Shown here: positions 25,071-35,648 of the stretch, in pieces
How the letters are laid out: each line of letters opens with the position of its first letter
How positions within the stretch are numbered: the first letter of the stretch is position 1
Source: Candidatus Gastranaerophilales bacterium
GTDB taxonomy: Bacteria > Cyanobacteriota > Vampirovibrionia > Gastranaerophilales > Gastranaerophilaceae
Direction: 5' to 3'
Assembly (NCBI GenBank): GCA_944324385.1
Contig: CALUWD010000007.1
Span: 16,028-80,027, forward strand
Length of the DNA stretch: 64,000 nucleotides
Translations under genes and position numbers: made by a program
The notes under the pieces: generated by a model
The model's input: the letters and a program-made list of their open reading frames with translations, nothing else
Database searches by the model: none
What the model was told of the DNA's origin: nothing

Positions 25071-25101
25071 TTTGAGGACTACTTAAAAAGTAGTCCTCAA
25101 A
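25071..25101 (-). terminator. Terminator of the SLH-protein gene
   Basis: Two perfect 14-base arms (TTTGAGGACTACTT and its complement) flank a three-base loop. On the minus strand they run into TTTTTATAT. The 5' end lies just after the SLH gene stop. Confidence 0.85.
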
Positions 25102-25115
25102 CCAGACTTTATGTC

Positions 25116-27011
25116 TTATTCACCAAAGGCAATTGTTACTTTTTCTTTAGGGTTAACCTTAGAAATAGCCATGCCATTTGGATCTACAAGATATGTAAGC
25201 TCGTCAGCTGATGTTTGCAGAGTGCCTAAAGTACCTGATAGAGCTGTTCTTGTCAAGTCAACAGGAGCTTTGAAAGCAGTTTTTAAGCCGTCTTGATAGC
25301 TTCTGCCTGCTGCTTTGAATTTACCTGACAATAATTCACCAGTACCAACACCTGCCTGATCAAACAATGCTTCAGTTGCGTTTGCAATACCAATTGCAGC
25401 ACCACCTACTGTTCTACCTGCAGTACCTAATACTGTACCTACCATTGTAAATGGGAATTGAATTGCACGAACCATAAAGTTAACGTCTTTTTGTTTTTGA
25501 ACCATTGCAGTATGAACTTGTCTTGGTAACATTTCTTTACATTTACCGTATGAAATTTGATTGAAAGACAGTTTTAGCGCACCGGCATTACCTTTAGATG
25601 GACGAATAACTTCAGTTATTTTACCTCTTACAGTTGAACCACATGGGAAAGTTGTTCCATTGATTGTGATTTCATTTAGTGTAGTTGCTGCAAATTGTTC
25701 GCCAACGTTAGCGTTTTTAGCGTTGATAATGTCGTTCATTGAAAGTTCAAGTGTAGGAAGTTTTACGCATTCTTCTTTTTCAACAAACATTTTTTCAGTT
25801 TGCTCACATGGTGCACATGCTGATTTAACATCTGTATCATATCCACCTGCTACACGTACACTTTGCAGCATTGAGCTGATTTCTGCACGAGTTGCTTTTT
25901 GGTTTGGACGAATTTTTGAGCTTGATTCATCTTTTAGCGCACCGTTATCAATAGCTTTTGCTACACATTCTCTTGCCCAAGCAGGAACTTGATTTCCGTC
26001 TGTATATTTAGATAGAATTTCATCTGCTTTGCAGCTATCCATAGGGCAATTTATGCCTTTAGATAAAATTGCAAGAGCTTCTGTTCTTGTAATATTTCCA
26101 TTTGGTTTAAATAAACCGTTAGTGTAGCCTTCAATCATATCTGCGCCAACGCCTTTATTGATAGCTTCATATGCCCAGTGTGATTTAGGTACATCAGGGA
26201 AATTGCCTGCATCTGTCAAGCATTGGTCTTCAAGGTTGTAGCCTTTAACAACCATTGTTGCCATTTCAGCTCTTGATACGTTTTTATTAGGTTTAAATAA
26301 TCTGTCCGGATAACCTACAACAACACATTGTTCGGTTAAGCGGTTAATATCAGCGCTTGCCCAGTAGCTGTTTGGTACATCAGGGTACAATTGTTCGCCG
26401 ATATCTGCTGCCATACCTGTTATATTAGGTATTTCTTCTTTAATAATTTTTTTTGCATCCATTGATGTTGGAGAAGATACGTTTGGCGCTGGGTTGCAGT
26501 CTGTTTTGGGTAAATCCTGAATTACAGGCGCAGCACAACCTGTAGGGCAGGAGTCATCCACCATTACACCGTTGTATGCTTCTAGCATGTTGTCATTGAT
26601 AACTGCAGTGTTAGAGCTTTCGCCAACAACTGCTTCGTTAGCGTTTGAATAAATTGAGTTTGGATAAGCGTAGACTTGTGCTTTTGGTTGAGGTGCTTGT
26701 TCGTAAGCTGGTGCTGCACAACCTGTGTTACAGCCACAGTCATCTTTTGGCATATCGCAGCCACAATCAGGTGCTGGAGCTGCTGCGCCTGTTTCACAAG
26801 GGTCGCATTTGTGTTTTTTCTTTTCTTTTTTGCATTTGCAAGGTGTTTGATTACATTTTTTACAAACGGCAGTCTCAGGTGTTACTTTTTCCATACAAGG
26901 TTCGGGGCATCCACAGTTGTTGTCAACAGGGCATGCTGCAAAGCTGACCGGTACGGTTAGAGCAAATACAGAGGCAACCGTTGCACTAAGTACAAAATTT
27001 TTAATAGTCAT
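25116..27011 (-). CDS. Cysteine-rich S-layer-homology (SLH) envelope protein
   Basis: The ATG at 27011 is preceded by AGGAGG, and the longer frame has no such signal. The 631-residue protein starts with a signal peptide (cut near AFA/ACP, residue 26). Residues 27-98 carry 15 cysteines, several as CxC or CxxC, and more follow near 155-172. Three SLH domains lie at about 209-256, 271-318 and 335-385; SLH domains bind secondary wall polymer or peptidoglycan. The remainder (400-631) has a beta-rich part and Gly/Ala-rich helices, not an obvious porin barrel. It is probably an abundant surface or outer-envelope anchoring protein. It has its own strong terminator. Confidence 0.88.
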   Translation of the reverse strand: MTIKNFVLSATVASVFALTVPVSFAACPVDNNCGCPEPCMEKVTPETAVCKKCNQTPCKCKKEKKKHKCDPCETGAAAPAPDCGCDMPKDDCGCNTGCAAPAYEQAPQPKAQVYAYPNSIYSNANEAVVGESSNTAVINDNMLEAYNGVMVDDSCPTGCAAPVIQDLPKTDCNPAPNVSSPTSMDAKKIIKEEIPNITGMAADIGEQLYPDVPNSYWASADINRLTEQCVVVGYPDRLFKPNKNVSRAEMATMVVKGYNLEDQCLTDAGNFPDVPKSHWAYEAINKGVGADMIEGYTNGLFKPNGNITRTEALAILSKGINCPMDSCKADEILSKYTDGNQVPAWARECVAKAIDNGALKDESSSKIRPNQKATRAEISSMLQSVRVAGGYDTDVKSACAPCEQTEKMFVEKEECVKLPTLELSMNDIINAKNANVGEQFAATTLNEITINGTTFPCGSTVRGKITEVIRPSKGNAGALKLSFNQISYGKCKEMLPRQVHTAMVQKQKDVNFMVRAIQFPFTMVGTVLGTAGRTVGGAAIGIANATEALFDQAGVGTGELLSGKFKAAGRSYQDGLKTAFKAPVDLTRTALSGTLGTLQTSADELTYLVDPNGMAISKVNPKEKVTIAFGE

Positions 27012-27050
27012 TTTTCCTCCTTTTATTGAAAGATGATGTTGTTTGACAAT

Positions 27051-27091
27051 AAAAAATGCATAACTCATTTTTCTTGAATTATGCATTTTTT
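27051..27091 (-). terminator. Terminator between the HEAT-like gene and the SLH gene
   Basis: AAAAAATGCATAA (27051-27063) is complementary to 27079-27091, giving a 13-bp stem whose minus-strand 3' side ends in TTTTTT. It would end transcripts from the gene at 27162-27473. Confidence 0.65.
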
Positions 27092-27161
27092 AAACTATAT
27101 CTTCATTACCATAAAAGGTTATCTGAAAGGACTATTTAATAATTGCAATTAAGCTTGAAGT

Positions 27162-27473
27162 CTATATTTCAGAGATTAAATAATTTGCAATCCATTGAAA
27201 CTCTCTTGATTCAAGAGCTAGTCTTTTAAGTGGAGCAATTGAACATTCGCCAAGTCTTATAAGGCTCATAGCAATAACACCTCTTTGTGTACCTTTGACT
27301 CTTTGAAGCCTGTCTACAAGCAGATTTGCAATGCCTTCACCCATATTAACGATACGGTTTTCAATATCGCTTTTGGTTTTAGCGTCTGCATCAATTAACA
27401 TTTTAAGCAAAGTGTCTAGTTTTGCTTCGCTATTCTCAACAACTGTAGTCTTGTGATTTAAAACTGCTTGCAT
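27162..27473 (-). CDS. Small HEAT-repeat-like protein, unknown
   Basis: The 103-residue soluble protein consists of helical pairs resembling HEAT/armadillo units (NMGEGIANLLVDRLQRV, RGVIAMSLIRLGECSIAPLKRLALES). No signal peptide or catalytic motif is seen. It is divergent from enolase with 169 bases between the starts, a space that includes a long perfect palindrome. Confidence 0.7.
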   Translation of the reverse strand: MQAVLNHKTTVVENSEAKLDTLLKMLIDADAKTKSDIENRIVNMGEGIANLLVDRLQRVKGTQRGVIAMSLIRLGECSIAPLKRLALESREFQWIANYLISEI

Positions 27474-27542
27474 TTTTATTCTCCTGATTGATTTCTTTTA
27501 AAGTATAATCCAAAAAAATATAAAAACTGTTTTTATTTATAC

Positions 27543-27566
27543 AATCTTTATATCGATATAAAGATT
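27543..27566. promoter_or_regulatory. Perfect 24-base palindrome, candidate operator
   Basis: The half-site AATCTTTATATC is followed immediately by its exact reverse complement, centred between 27554 and 27555. It lies between the divergent HEAT-like and enolase genes and just upstream of the proposed enolase -35 box. There is no loop and no T-run, so a protein-binding site is more likely than a terminator. Confidence 0.6.
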
Positions 27567-27577
27567 ATTAAGTTTGC

Positions 27578-28959
<1,382 letters not shown>

Positions 28960-28980
28960 TTAAGCTTAAAATATTAGTTT

Positions 28981-29013
28981 AGTGCGCTTTTTAAAAAAGC
29001 GCACTATTTTTTT
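28981..29013 (+). terminator. Rho-independent terminator of enolase
   Basis: AGTGCGCTTTTT pairs with AAAAAGCGCACT, and the stem is followed by ATTTTTTT. Confidence 0.9.
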
Positions 29014-29068
29014 GAACTTTTTTATTTTTAAATCGTTATATTCATGTAGGAGTTAAGGGATTTAAAAT

Positions 29069-29362
29069 ATGAAAAAAATGGCTGTTTTATTTATTATTTT
29101 CGGATTTCTTTTTGTTTGCTCTACACCAACCTATGCAAGGTGTTCAAATGTCGGCTCCGTAATAGGCGGAGTTGTTGCAGGCGTTGCAATAGGGGCGATT
29201 GCCACAAATGCTATCTCAAGACCTTGTCCCCCTCCGCCTCCACCAAAAATGCATAAACCACCACATAAAAAACACTGTCATTGTAAGGGACCTAAACATA
29301 TGACAACTTGCTGTAATTATGCATATCCGGCTTATGTAAATTACAGTTGGCGAATCAGATAA
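29069..29362 (+). CDS. Small secreted Gly-zipper, Pro/His/Cys-rich protein
   Basis: The 97-residue protein starts with a signal peptide (MKKMAVLFIIFGFLFVCSTPTYA). A glycine-zipper-like segment (VGSVIGGVVAGVAIGAIATNA, about 29-49) follows. The tail has a run of prolines, then alternating Lys, His and Cys (HKKHCHCKGPKH) and a CC pair. Such a tail could bind metal. GTAGGAG is upstream of the ATG. No family is known; membrane or outer-membrane association through the zipper is an inference. Confidence 0.7.
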   Translation: MKKMAVLFIIFGFLFVCSTPTYARCSNVGSVIGGVVAGVAIGAIATNAISRPCPPPPPPKMHKPPHKKHCHCKGPKHMTTCCNYAYPAYVNYSWRIR

Positions 29363-29421
29363 TTATTACGCTACCTTTATTATTTAAGTGATATAATATT
29401 GCTTGTAAGAGAGGTAGTAAT

Positions 29422-30840
29422 ATGTATAATCCAAAATCACACAAAGCTGAAGAATTCATTTCTCATCAGGAAATTTTAGACACGCTTGAATATGCGCAAA
29501 AAAATAAAAATAATATTGAAGTTGTTGATAAAATACTTGAAAAAGCACGTCTTAAAAAAGGTTTAAATCATAGGGAGGCAGCGGTTTTATTAGATTGCGA
29601 CATCCCTGAGAAAGTGGAGGAAATTTATGCACTTGCTCGAGAAATTAAACAGGATTATTACGGCAACAGAATTGTGCTTTTTGCGCCCTTGTATTTGTCC
29701 AATTACTGTGTAAATGGCTGTGTTTACTGCCCTTATCACCTAAAAAATAAACACATCCCAAGGAAAAAATTAACTCAAGAAGAAATAAGGCACGAAGTTG
29801 AAGCATTGCAGGATATGGGGCATAAGCGTCTTGCTATTGAATCAGGTGAGGACCCTGTTAATAATCCTATTGAGTATATTTTGGATTCTATTAAAACAAT
29901 TTATGACGTTAAGCGCAAAAACGGTTCAATTCGTCGTGTAAATGTTAATATCGCTGCAACAACAGTTGAAAATTATAAGAAATTGCACGAAGCAGGAATT
30001 GGGACCTATATTTTATTTCAAGAAACTTACCATAAAGAAAGTTATGAAAAACTTCACCCGACAGGCCCAAAACACAATTATGTCTATCATACAGAAGCTA
30101 TGGACAGAGCAATGGAAGCAGGAATTGATGATGTAAGTTTAGGCGTATTGTTTGGTTTAGAATTATATCGCTATGAATTTGCAGGGCTTTTAATGCATGC
30201 AGAGCATCTGGAGGCTGCCTTTGGTGTAGGTCCGCACGCAATTAGCGTTCCAAGAATTAAACATGCCGATGACATTGACCCAAATGCTTTTGATAATGGT
30301 ATAGATGATGAAACTTTTGCTAAAATTGTTGCTTGCATTAGGATTGCAACGCCATATACAGGCATGATTATATCAACAAGAGAATCAAAAGAGTGCAGAG
30401 AAAAACTTTTGAACTTAGGCGTTTCTCAAATATCTGGCGGTTCTAAAACAAGTGTAGGAGGATACTTTAAACCAATGCCTGATAGTGAGGATTCTGCTCA
30501 ATTTGATGTTTCAGACAGACGTCCTTTAGATGAAGTTATTAAGTGGCTGATGGAATTAGGCTATCTGCCGAGTTTTTGTACCTCTTGCTACAGACAAGGC
30601 AGAACAGGGGACAGGTTTATGGAGATTTGCAAAAGCCAACAAATACATAACTTCTGTCAGCCAAATGCCATTATGACACTGAAAGAATATCTTGAAGATT
30701 ATGCGTCCGATGAAACAAAAGCAATTGGTGAAAAGCTTATTTTAAAAGAGCTTGAGCTTATAGAAAATGAAAAAATAAAACAAACTGTTAAAGAAAATCT
30801 CAAGAAAATCGAACAAGGACAAAGAGATTTTAAATTTTAA
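29422..30840 (+). CDS. hydG: [FeFe]-hydrogenase maturase HydG (tyrosine lyase)
   Basis: HydG is a radical-SAM enzyme that cleaves tyrosine to make the CO and cyanide ligands of the hydrogenase H-cluster. The 472-residue protein has the SAM-cluster motif CVNGCVYC (Cys96, Cys100, Cys103). HydG rather than ThiH is supported by the C-terminal cluster motif CTSCYRQGRTGDRFM with a third cysteine 23 residues after the second of the pair. Family ending GEKLILKELELIENEKIKQTVKENLKKI is present. The maturases HydE and HydF and the hydrogenase itself are not in the window. It points to H2-evolving anaerobic metabolism. Confidence 0.95.
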   Translation: MYNPKSHKAEEFISHQEILDTLEYAQKNKNNIEVVDKILEKARLKKGLNHREAAVLLDCDIPEKVEEIYALAREIKQDYYGNRIVLFAPLYLSNYCVNGCVYCPYHLKNKHIPRKKLTQEEIRHEVEALQDMGHKRLAIESGEDPVNNPIEYILDSIKTIYDVKRKNGSIRRVNVNIAATTVENYKKLHEAGIGTYILFQETYHKESYEKLHPTGPKHNYVYHTEAMDRAMEAGIDDVSLGVLFGLELYRYEFAGLLMHAEHLEAAFGVGPHAISVPRIKHADDIDPNAFDNGIDDETFAKIVACIRIATPYTGMIISTRESKECREKLLNLGVSQISGGSKTSVGGYFKPMPDSEDSAQFDVSDRRPLDEVIKWLMELGYLPSFCTSCYRQGRTGDRFMEICKSQQIHNFCQPNAIMTLKEYLEDYASDETKAIGEKLILKELELIENEKIKQTVKENLKKIEQGQRDFKF

Positions 30841-30841
30841 A

Positions 30842-30866
30842 AAAGCGGGGTTTTTGGCCCCGCTTT
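30842..30866. terminator. Bidirectional terminator between hydG and the next gene
   Basis: AAAGCGGGG (30842-30850) pairs with CCCCGCTTT (30858-30866). On the minus strand the stem is followed by TTTTTT; on the plus strand the T-tract is short. It serves two convergent genes. Confidence 0.8.
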
Positions 30867-30870
30867 AAAA

Positions 30871-31260
30871 TTATTGATTGTTTTCTATTTCATCAAGCCA
30901 AGTGCTTATTTCTTCTTCAATTTCTTGTGGGTCTTGAGATGTTATTTCAAACATTTTGTCTTGGCCGTCTTCTTTTACATAAAACATTTTTGGTTGTTGT
31001 ATTTTAATATTGCCGTCTATGTCTATATCATGCTCGTTTATTGATAATATTAATTGGTCGCTTTCTGGCATTCTTTCTAATTGGTTTTGAATTTTTTCAC
31101 TTTTTGCCATACAGTCAAGAGTTTTTAGCGCACTTTTTTTTGCGTTTTCTAACTTAGCAATATTTCTGTCGTACATTTGTCTTACAGTTTCTTTTTCTCC
31201 TGCAGGACATGCTTTAAATGTTGCACCAAATGATGTGTTTTGATTTGATAAAATATTCAT
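30871..31260 (-). CDS. Orphan soluble protein with N-terminal NTSFGA motif
   Basis: The ATG at 31260 has AAAGGAAA upstream; a longer frame lacks such a signal. The 129-residue protein begins MNILSNQNTSFGATFKAC. A coiled helix (about 20-60) and a beta-rich acidic half ending in EEISTWLDEIENNQ follow. There is no signal peptide, membrane helix or known domain. The short Asn/Ser-rich N-terminus with an SFGA-type motif recalls the orphan at 51.1 kb (SVNFGR). Confidence 0.7.
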   Translation of the reverse strand: MNILSNQNTSFGATFKACPAGEKETVRQMYDRNIAKLENAKKSALKTLDCMAKSEKIQNQLERMPESDQLILSINEHDIDIDGNIKIQQPKMFYVKEDGQDKMFEITSQDPQEIEEEISTWLDEIENNQ

Positions 31261-31332
31261 TTCGTTTCCTTTCTGTGCTTTTAACATGTTGATAATCCTA
31301 CAACAACTAAAAAGAGAAAATTTTGCTATTAA

Positions 31333-31359
31333 AAACGAGGGTTTTAAAAACCCTCGTTT
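31333..31359 (-). terminator. Terminator of fusA
   Basis: AAACGAGGGTTTT and AAAACCCTCGTTT form a 13-bp stem around a single A. On the minus strand the stem continues into TTTTTAAT. Confidence 0.85.
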
Positions 31360-31382
31360 ATCAAGATATTATTTGTAAAATC

Positions 31383-33467
31383 TTAAGCGTTTGTTCCTGA
31401 TTTAGAAATAATTTCAGTTTCAATGTTAGCAGGAACTTGTTCATATTTGCAAAATTCCATAGAGAAAGTACCACGGCCTTGAGTTTTTGAACGGATGTCT
31501 GTTGCATAACCGAACATTTCAGCCAATGGAACAATTGCGCGAACTTTTTGAATACCTGTTCCTTCAATCATTTCCATACCTTCAACGCGGCCTCTGCGAG
31601 ATGAAATATCACCGATAATATCACCTGTATTTTCTTCAGGAACTTCGATTTCAACTTTCATCATAGGTTCAAGAATGCAAGGTTTAGCTTTTTTGATACC
31701 ATCTTTCATTGCCATAGAACCTGCAATTTTGAACGCCATTTCAGATGAGTCAACATCGTGGTATGTACCATCGTAAAGTGTAACTTTAACGTCGATTACA
31801 GGGAAACCTGCAATAATACCGCCTTCAAGAGCTTCTTCCATACCTTTTCTTGCTGGCTCAATGTATTCTTTAGGAATAGCACCACCAACGATTTTGTTTT
31901 CAAATACAAATCCTGCATTTTCTTCAGCAGGTTCGATTTTAACTTTAACGTGTCCGTATTGACCACGACCACCTGATTGACGGATGAATTTAGAATCTTG
32001 ATCAGCTGTACCTCTAATTGTTTCACGATATGCAACCTGAGGTTTACCAACGTTAGCATCAACTTTAAATTCTCTCATTAAACGGTCAACAATGATGTCA
32101 AGGTGAAGTTCGCCCATACCTGAGATAATTGTTTGACCTGTTTCGTTATCTGTTTTAACTTGGAAAGATGGATCTTCTTCTGCAAGTTTTTGTAATGCAA
32201 TACCCATTTTATCTTGGTCAGCTTTTGTTTTAGGTTCGATAGCAACCGAAATAACAGGTGTCGGGAATGTCATTCTTTCTAGGATGATAGGTGCTTTTTC
32301 GTCACACAATGTATCACCTGTTGTGGTGTCTTTCAAACCAACTGCTGCACAGATGTCACCTGCGTAAACTTCAGATATTTCGTTTCTTTGATCAGCTTGC
32401 ATTTGAACAAGTCTTGAAATACGTTCTTTTTTGCCATTTGTAGCATTTAGAACATAAGAACCTGAAGTTAATTTTCCTGAGTAGACCCTCATAAATGTTA
32501 AACGACCAACGTATGGGTCTGTCATAACTTTAAATGCAAGAGCTGCAAAAGGTTCGTCATCTGATGAGTGGCGTTCAGTTTTTGAACCATCTTCAAGTTC
32601 GCCCTCAATAGCTTTTACATCAATTGGAGAAGGCATTAATTCAACAATTGAGTCAAGAAGCAATTGAACACCTTTGTTTTTAAATGCTGTACCACAAGTA
32701 ACAGGAACGATTTTGTTGTCGCAAACACCTTTTCTTAAGCCTTTTTTCAATTCATCAATTGTTAACTCTTGACCTTCAAGGTATTTTTCCATTAAATCGT
32801 CATCAACTTCAGCAATGGCTTCAACTAAAGCTTCTCTGTATTTTTTAGCATCATCTACCATATCAGCTGGAATTTCTTCTTCTTTGATATCTGTACCTAA
32901 GTCGTTTGTATAGATATATGCTTTCATTTCAAGAAGATCAACAAGACCTTTGAATTGGTCTTCAGCGCCAATTGGAAGTCTTATAGGATGAGCGTTTCCG
33001 CCTAATCTGTTTTTAATTTGATCAACTACATGATAGAAGTTAGCACCTGTTCTGTCCATTTTGTTAACAAAAACCATACGGGGAACTTCGTAACGGTTAG
33101 CTTGACGCCAAACTGTTTCAGACTGAGATTGAACACCGCCAACTGCGCAAAATACCGCAACAACACCGTCTAGTACACGCAAAGAACGTTCAACTTCAAT
33201 TGTAAAGTCAACGTGTCCGGGGGTGTCGATAATGTTTACTTGGTGACCTTTCCAGTAAGATGTAACCGCAGCTGATTGGATTGTGATACCACGTTCTCTT
33301 TCTTGTTCCATAAAGTCGGTAACTGCTGCACCGTCGTGTACTTCACCGATTTTGTGAGTTTTACCGGTGTAGAACAATATACGCTCGGTAGTAGTTGTTT
33401 TACCTGCGTCAATGTGCGCTGCGATACCAATGTTTCTGATTTTATCCAAAGGTGTCTTTCTTGGCAT
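31383..33467 (-). CDS. fusA: Elongation factor G
   Basis: EF-G drives ribosomal translocation. The 694 residues are the normal length. G1 is [16 protein letters not shown]3 DTPGHVDF and G4 NKMDR. Domain IV has the usual [28 protein letters not shown]. It stands alone here, away from rpsL-rpsG-tuf, so another copy or a broken-up str operon is possible. AAAGGAAA precedes the ATG. Confidence 0.97.
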   Translation of the reverse strand: MPRKTPLDKIRNIGIAAHIDAGKTTTTERILFYTGKTHKIGEVHDGAAVTDFMEQERERGITIQSAAVTSYWKGHQVNIIDTPGHVDFTIEVERSLRVLDGVVAVFCAVGGVQSQSETVWRQANRYEVPRMVFVNKMDRTGANFYHVVDQIKNRLGGNAHPIRLPIGAEDQFKGLVDLLEMKAYIYTNDLGTDIKEEEIPADMVDDAKKYREALVEAIAEVDDDLMEKYLEGQELTIDELKKGLRKGVCDNKIVPVTCGTAFKNKGVQLLLDSIVELMPSPIDVKAIEGELEDGSKTERHSSDDEPFAALAFKVMTDPYVGRLTFMRVYSGKLTSGSYVLNATNGKKERISRLVQMQADQRNEISEVYAGDICAAVGLKDTTTGDTLCDEKAPIILERMTFPTPVISVAIEPKTKADQDKMGIALQKLAEEDPSFQVKTDNETGQTIISGMGELHLDIIVDRLMREFKVDANVGKPQVAYRETIRGTADQDSKFIRQSGGRGQYGHVKVKIEPAEENAGFVFENKIVGGAIPKEYIEPARKGMEEALEGGIIAGFPVIDVKVTLYDGTYHDVDSSEMAFKIAGSMAMKDGIKKAKPCILEPMMKVEIEVPEENTGDIIGDISSRRGRVEGMEMIEGTGIQKVRAIVPLAEMFGYATDIRSKTQGRGTFSMEFCKYEQVPANIETEIISKSGTNA

Positions 33468-33543
33468 ATTTTTTTCCTTTTCTAAATTAAAATACTACTA
33501 TAAGGTTATTTTCGCACAAAAATAACCATTGGCAAGGAAAAAG

Positions 33544-34257
33544 TTATGATTGTGTAAAGTTATCCTTAACCTTTTCCCATAAATCAGGACGGCGATTTTT
33601 TGTTCGATTTATGCGCTCTTGCATACGGAACTTTTCAATTTCCTGATGATTACCGTTTAACAATACATCAGGTACTACCATTCCTCTATATTCCCTTGGT
33701 TTTGTATATTGAGGGTGTTCTAAAAGCCCTTTTAAGCCTTCTGAAAAACTATCATCAATTGCTGATTCATCTTTTCCCAAAAAACCATGCAGATGTCTTG
33801 AAACGCTGTCTATAATGCAAAGTGCGCCTAATTCTCCGCCTGTTAGAACATAATCACCTAAAGAAATTTCTCTTGGTTTTAATCCTGTGCGAATTCTCTC
33901 ATCAAAACCTTCATATCTGCCGCAAAGAAGAATTATTTGATTTTTTTGAGCGAGTTCTTTGCTGATTTTTTGGTTGTAAACCTCACCCTGAGGTGTAAGC
34001 ATTATAAACTCATAATTTTCAAGCTTTTCTATACTTTCATAAGCCTCAAAAACAGGCGGTGCCATCATTACCATACCTGCTGAGCCGCCATAGGGTGTGT
34101 CATCTACCCTTCTGTGCTTATCATGGGTAAAATCGCGCGGATTAGTTGTATATAATTCAATAATGCCGTTTTTAAGCCCTCTGCCTAAAAGCGCGCAAGA
34201 ACAGTAGTTTTCAATTATTTCAGGAAAAAGTGTTATGACATCAAATCTTAATCCCAT
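33544..34257 (-). CDS. trmD: tRNA (guanine-N1)-methyltransferase TrmD
   Basis: TrmD methylates G37 of certain tRNAs. The 237-residue protein has the start FDVITLFPEII, DDTPYGGSAGMVM, LLCGRYEGFDERI, the knot region EISLGDYVLTGGE and the C-terminal DVLLNGNHQEIEKFR. It overlaps rimM by 10 bases, the standard rimM-trmD order. rpsP and rplS, often next to it, are absent. Confidence 0.97.
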   Translation of the reverse strand: MGLRFDVITLFPEIIENYCSCALLGRGLKNGIIELYTTNPRDFTHDKHRRVDDTPYGGSAGMVMMAPPVFEAYESIEKLENYEFIMLTPQGEVYNQKISKELAQKNQIILLCGRYEGFDERIRTGLKPREISLGDYVLTGGELGALCIIDSVSRHLHGFLGKDESAIDDSFSEGLKGLLEHPQYTKPREYRGMVVPDVLLNGNHQEIEKFRMQERINRTKNRRPDLWEKVKDNFTQS

Positions 34258-34754
34258 GGCAGGAGCCCTTTTATTGGTTTAATTACAATTTTTTTAGCTT
34301 TTACATCTACTATTGGGACAAGTTCTTTTACAAATGGAATAAGAATATTGCCGTATTTTTTATTTTCAGGTTTAACAGATAAAATATCATTCCCTGTGCT
34401 TTTTGCAATAGAATCAACAATGCCTATAAAATCGTCTTTATCATCAAAAACATTTAGCCCTACTAAATCGTCAATTAAATATTCTTCTTCTTCAAGCTGG
34501 TTTTTAACTTCTTCTTTTGCAAGGTAAATATTTTCGCCCTTAAAGTTTAAAAGTTCGTTTATGTCGGAAATTTCTTTAAATTTTACAATTGCAAAATTTT
34601 TGTGAAACCTTATTTTTTCAATATTTAAAGGTATATTTTTTACAATTACTTTTTTTGCACTTTCTATTCTTTTGGGGTCTGAATAGCCAACTTTGGCTTC
34701 GCCTAAAATGCCATGGAAGTTAATTATTTTACCTATAGAGATTAATTCATTCAT
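34248..34754 (-). CDS. rimM: 16S rRNA processing/30S maturation factor RimM
   Basis: RimM acts in assembly of the 30S head. The 168-residue protein has the N-terminal IGKIINFHGILGEAKV and the PRC-barrel part with LVGLNVFDDKDDFIGIVDSI. IPFVKELVPIVDVKAKKIVIKPIKGLLPWD is the typical C-terminus. It is followed directly by trmD. Confidence 0.95.
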   Translation of the reverse strand: MNELISIGKIINFHGILGEAKVGYSDPKRIESAKKVIVKNIPLNIEKIRFHKNFAIVKFKEISDINELLNFKGENIYLAKEEVKNQLEEEEYLIDDLVGLNVFDDKDDFIGIVDSIAKSTGNDILSVKPENKKYGNILIPFVKELVPIVDVKAKKIVIKPIKGLLPWD

Positions 34755-34904
34755 AAAAAAAGTATAGCATAAACACTGTTTTTTCAGACTAAATCTTTAA
34801 GGGGTTAAATTTTTAAAATATACCATAATGGGTAATATTCCAAAGTTAAAAATTGGTATAGTATTCAATTAAAATTTAGGGTTAGATAAGAAAGGATGGT
34901 TAAA

Positions 34905-35597
34905 ATGTCTGCACAGGCAAGTGTTTACACTACTACAGAAGAAATTAAAGTTGTTATTGTTGAGGATTACAAACTTACTCGTGTTGGTTTAAGGTATGCG
35001 CTTAATCAAATTGAAAACATTAATGTTATTGCAGAGGCTGAAAATGCTGAAGACGGTCTTGAAATTATTAAAAAAGAACAGCCTGATGTTGTGCTTATGG
35101 ACTTAGGTTTGCCTAATATGAACGGACTTGAGGCAACTATTAAGGTAAGGGAAATTGCGCCAAAAACTCAAGTTGTCATTTTAACTTCACACGATAGAGA
35201 AGAAGAAGTTCTAGCTTCTTTAGGTTCAGGTGCTACTGCTTACTGTTTAAAAGATATCGACCCTAAAGCGTTGTCGGATGTTATTAAAAGTGCTGCACTT
35301 GGTGCGTGTTGGATAGACCCTACTGTTGCAAAATTGGCTTTAAGATTATTCCCGAAACCTGAGAATGTTGAACTGCTTTCAAAAGGTTCAAATACTGATG
35401 TTAAGGCGCATTTAACTGAAAGAGAACAAGAAGTCTTAAAACTTTTGGTTCAAGGTAGATCAAATACTGAAATTGCAAAAGAATTGATTGTTAGTGTGCA
35501 TACTGCAAAAGCGCATGTGTGTTCAATTTTACAGAAGTTGTGCGTGGATGATAGAGTACAGGCGGCAGTTAAAGCTATTAAAGAGGGATTGGTTTAA
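34905..35597 (+). CDS. NarL/FixJ-type response regulator
   Basis: The ATG at 34905 has AAAGG nine bases upstream, better than the in-frame ATG at 34896. The 230-residue protein has a receiver domain with Glu-Asp (VIVEDYKL), phospho-Asp in VVLMDLGLPNMNG, Thr/Ser in LTSHD and Lys in CLKD. A LuxR-type DNA-binding domain follows (LTEREQEVLKLLVQGRSNTEIAKEL, VHTAKAHVCSILQKL). Its partner kinase is not adjacent. It ends at a bidirectional terminator before typA. Confidence 0.94.
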   Translation: MSAQASVYTTTEEIKVVIVEDYKLTRVGLRYALNQIENINVIAEAENAEDGLEIIKKEQPDVVLMDLGLPNMNGLEATIKVREIAPKTQVVILTSHDREEEVLASLGSGATAYCLKDIDPKALSDVIKSAALGACWIDPTVAKLALRLFPKPENVELLSKGSNTDVKAHLTEREQEVLKLLVQGRSNTEIAKELIVSVHTAKAHVCSILQKLCVDDRVQAAVKAIKEGLV

Positions 35598-35619
35598 AAT
35601 TTAATATTTAATACTAACT

Positions 35620-35644
35620 AAACCCCGCATTAATTGCGGGGTTT
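35620..35644. terminator. Bidirectional terminator between the LuxR-type regulator and typA
   Basis: AAACCCCGCA (35620-35629) pairs with TGCGGGGTTT (35635-35644), five-base loop. It lies only 4 bases from the typA stop. Confidence 0.8.
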
Positions 35645-35648
35645 AAAA

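Noticed and set aside
25116..27086. Longer SLH-protein start at 27086
   Set aside because: It would put 25 unlikely residues before a perfect signal peptide; AGGAGG precedes the ATG at 27011.
27543..27566. Terminator for the enolase-upstream palindrome
   Set aside because: It has no loop and no T-run and lies upstream of two divergent genes.
30842..31359. Riboswitch in the hydG-fusA interval
   Set aside because: The two hairpins are ordinary terminators after convergent or upstream genes; no leader structure before a start was seen.
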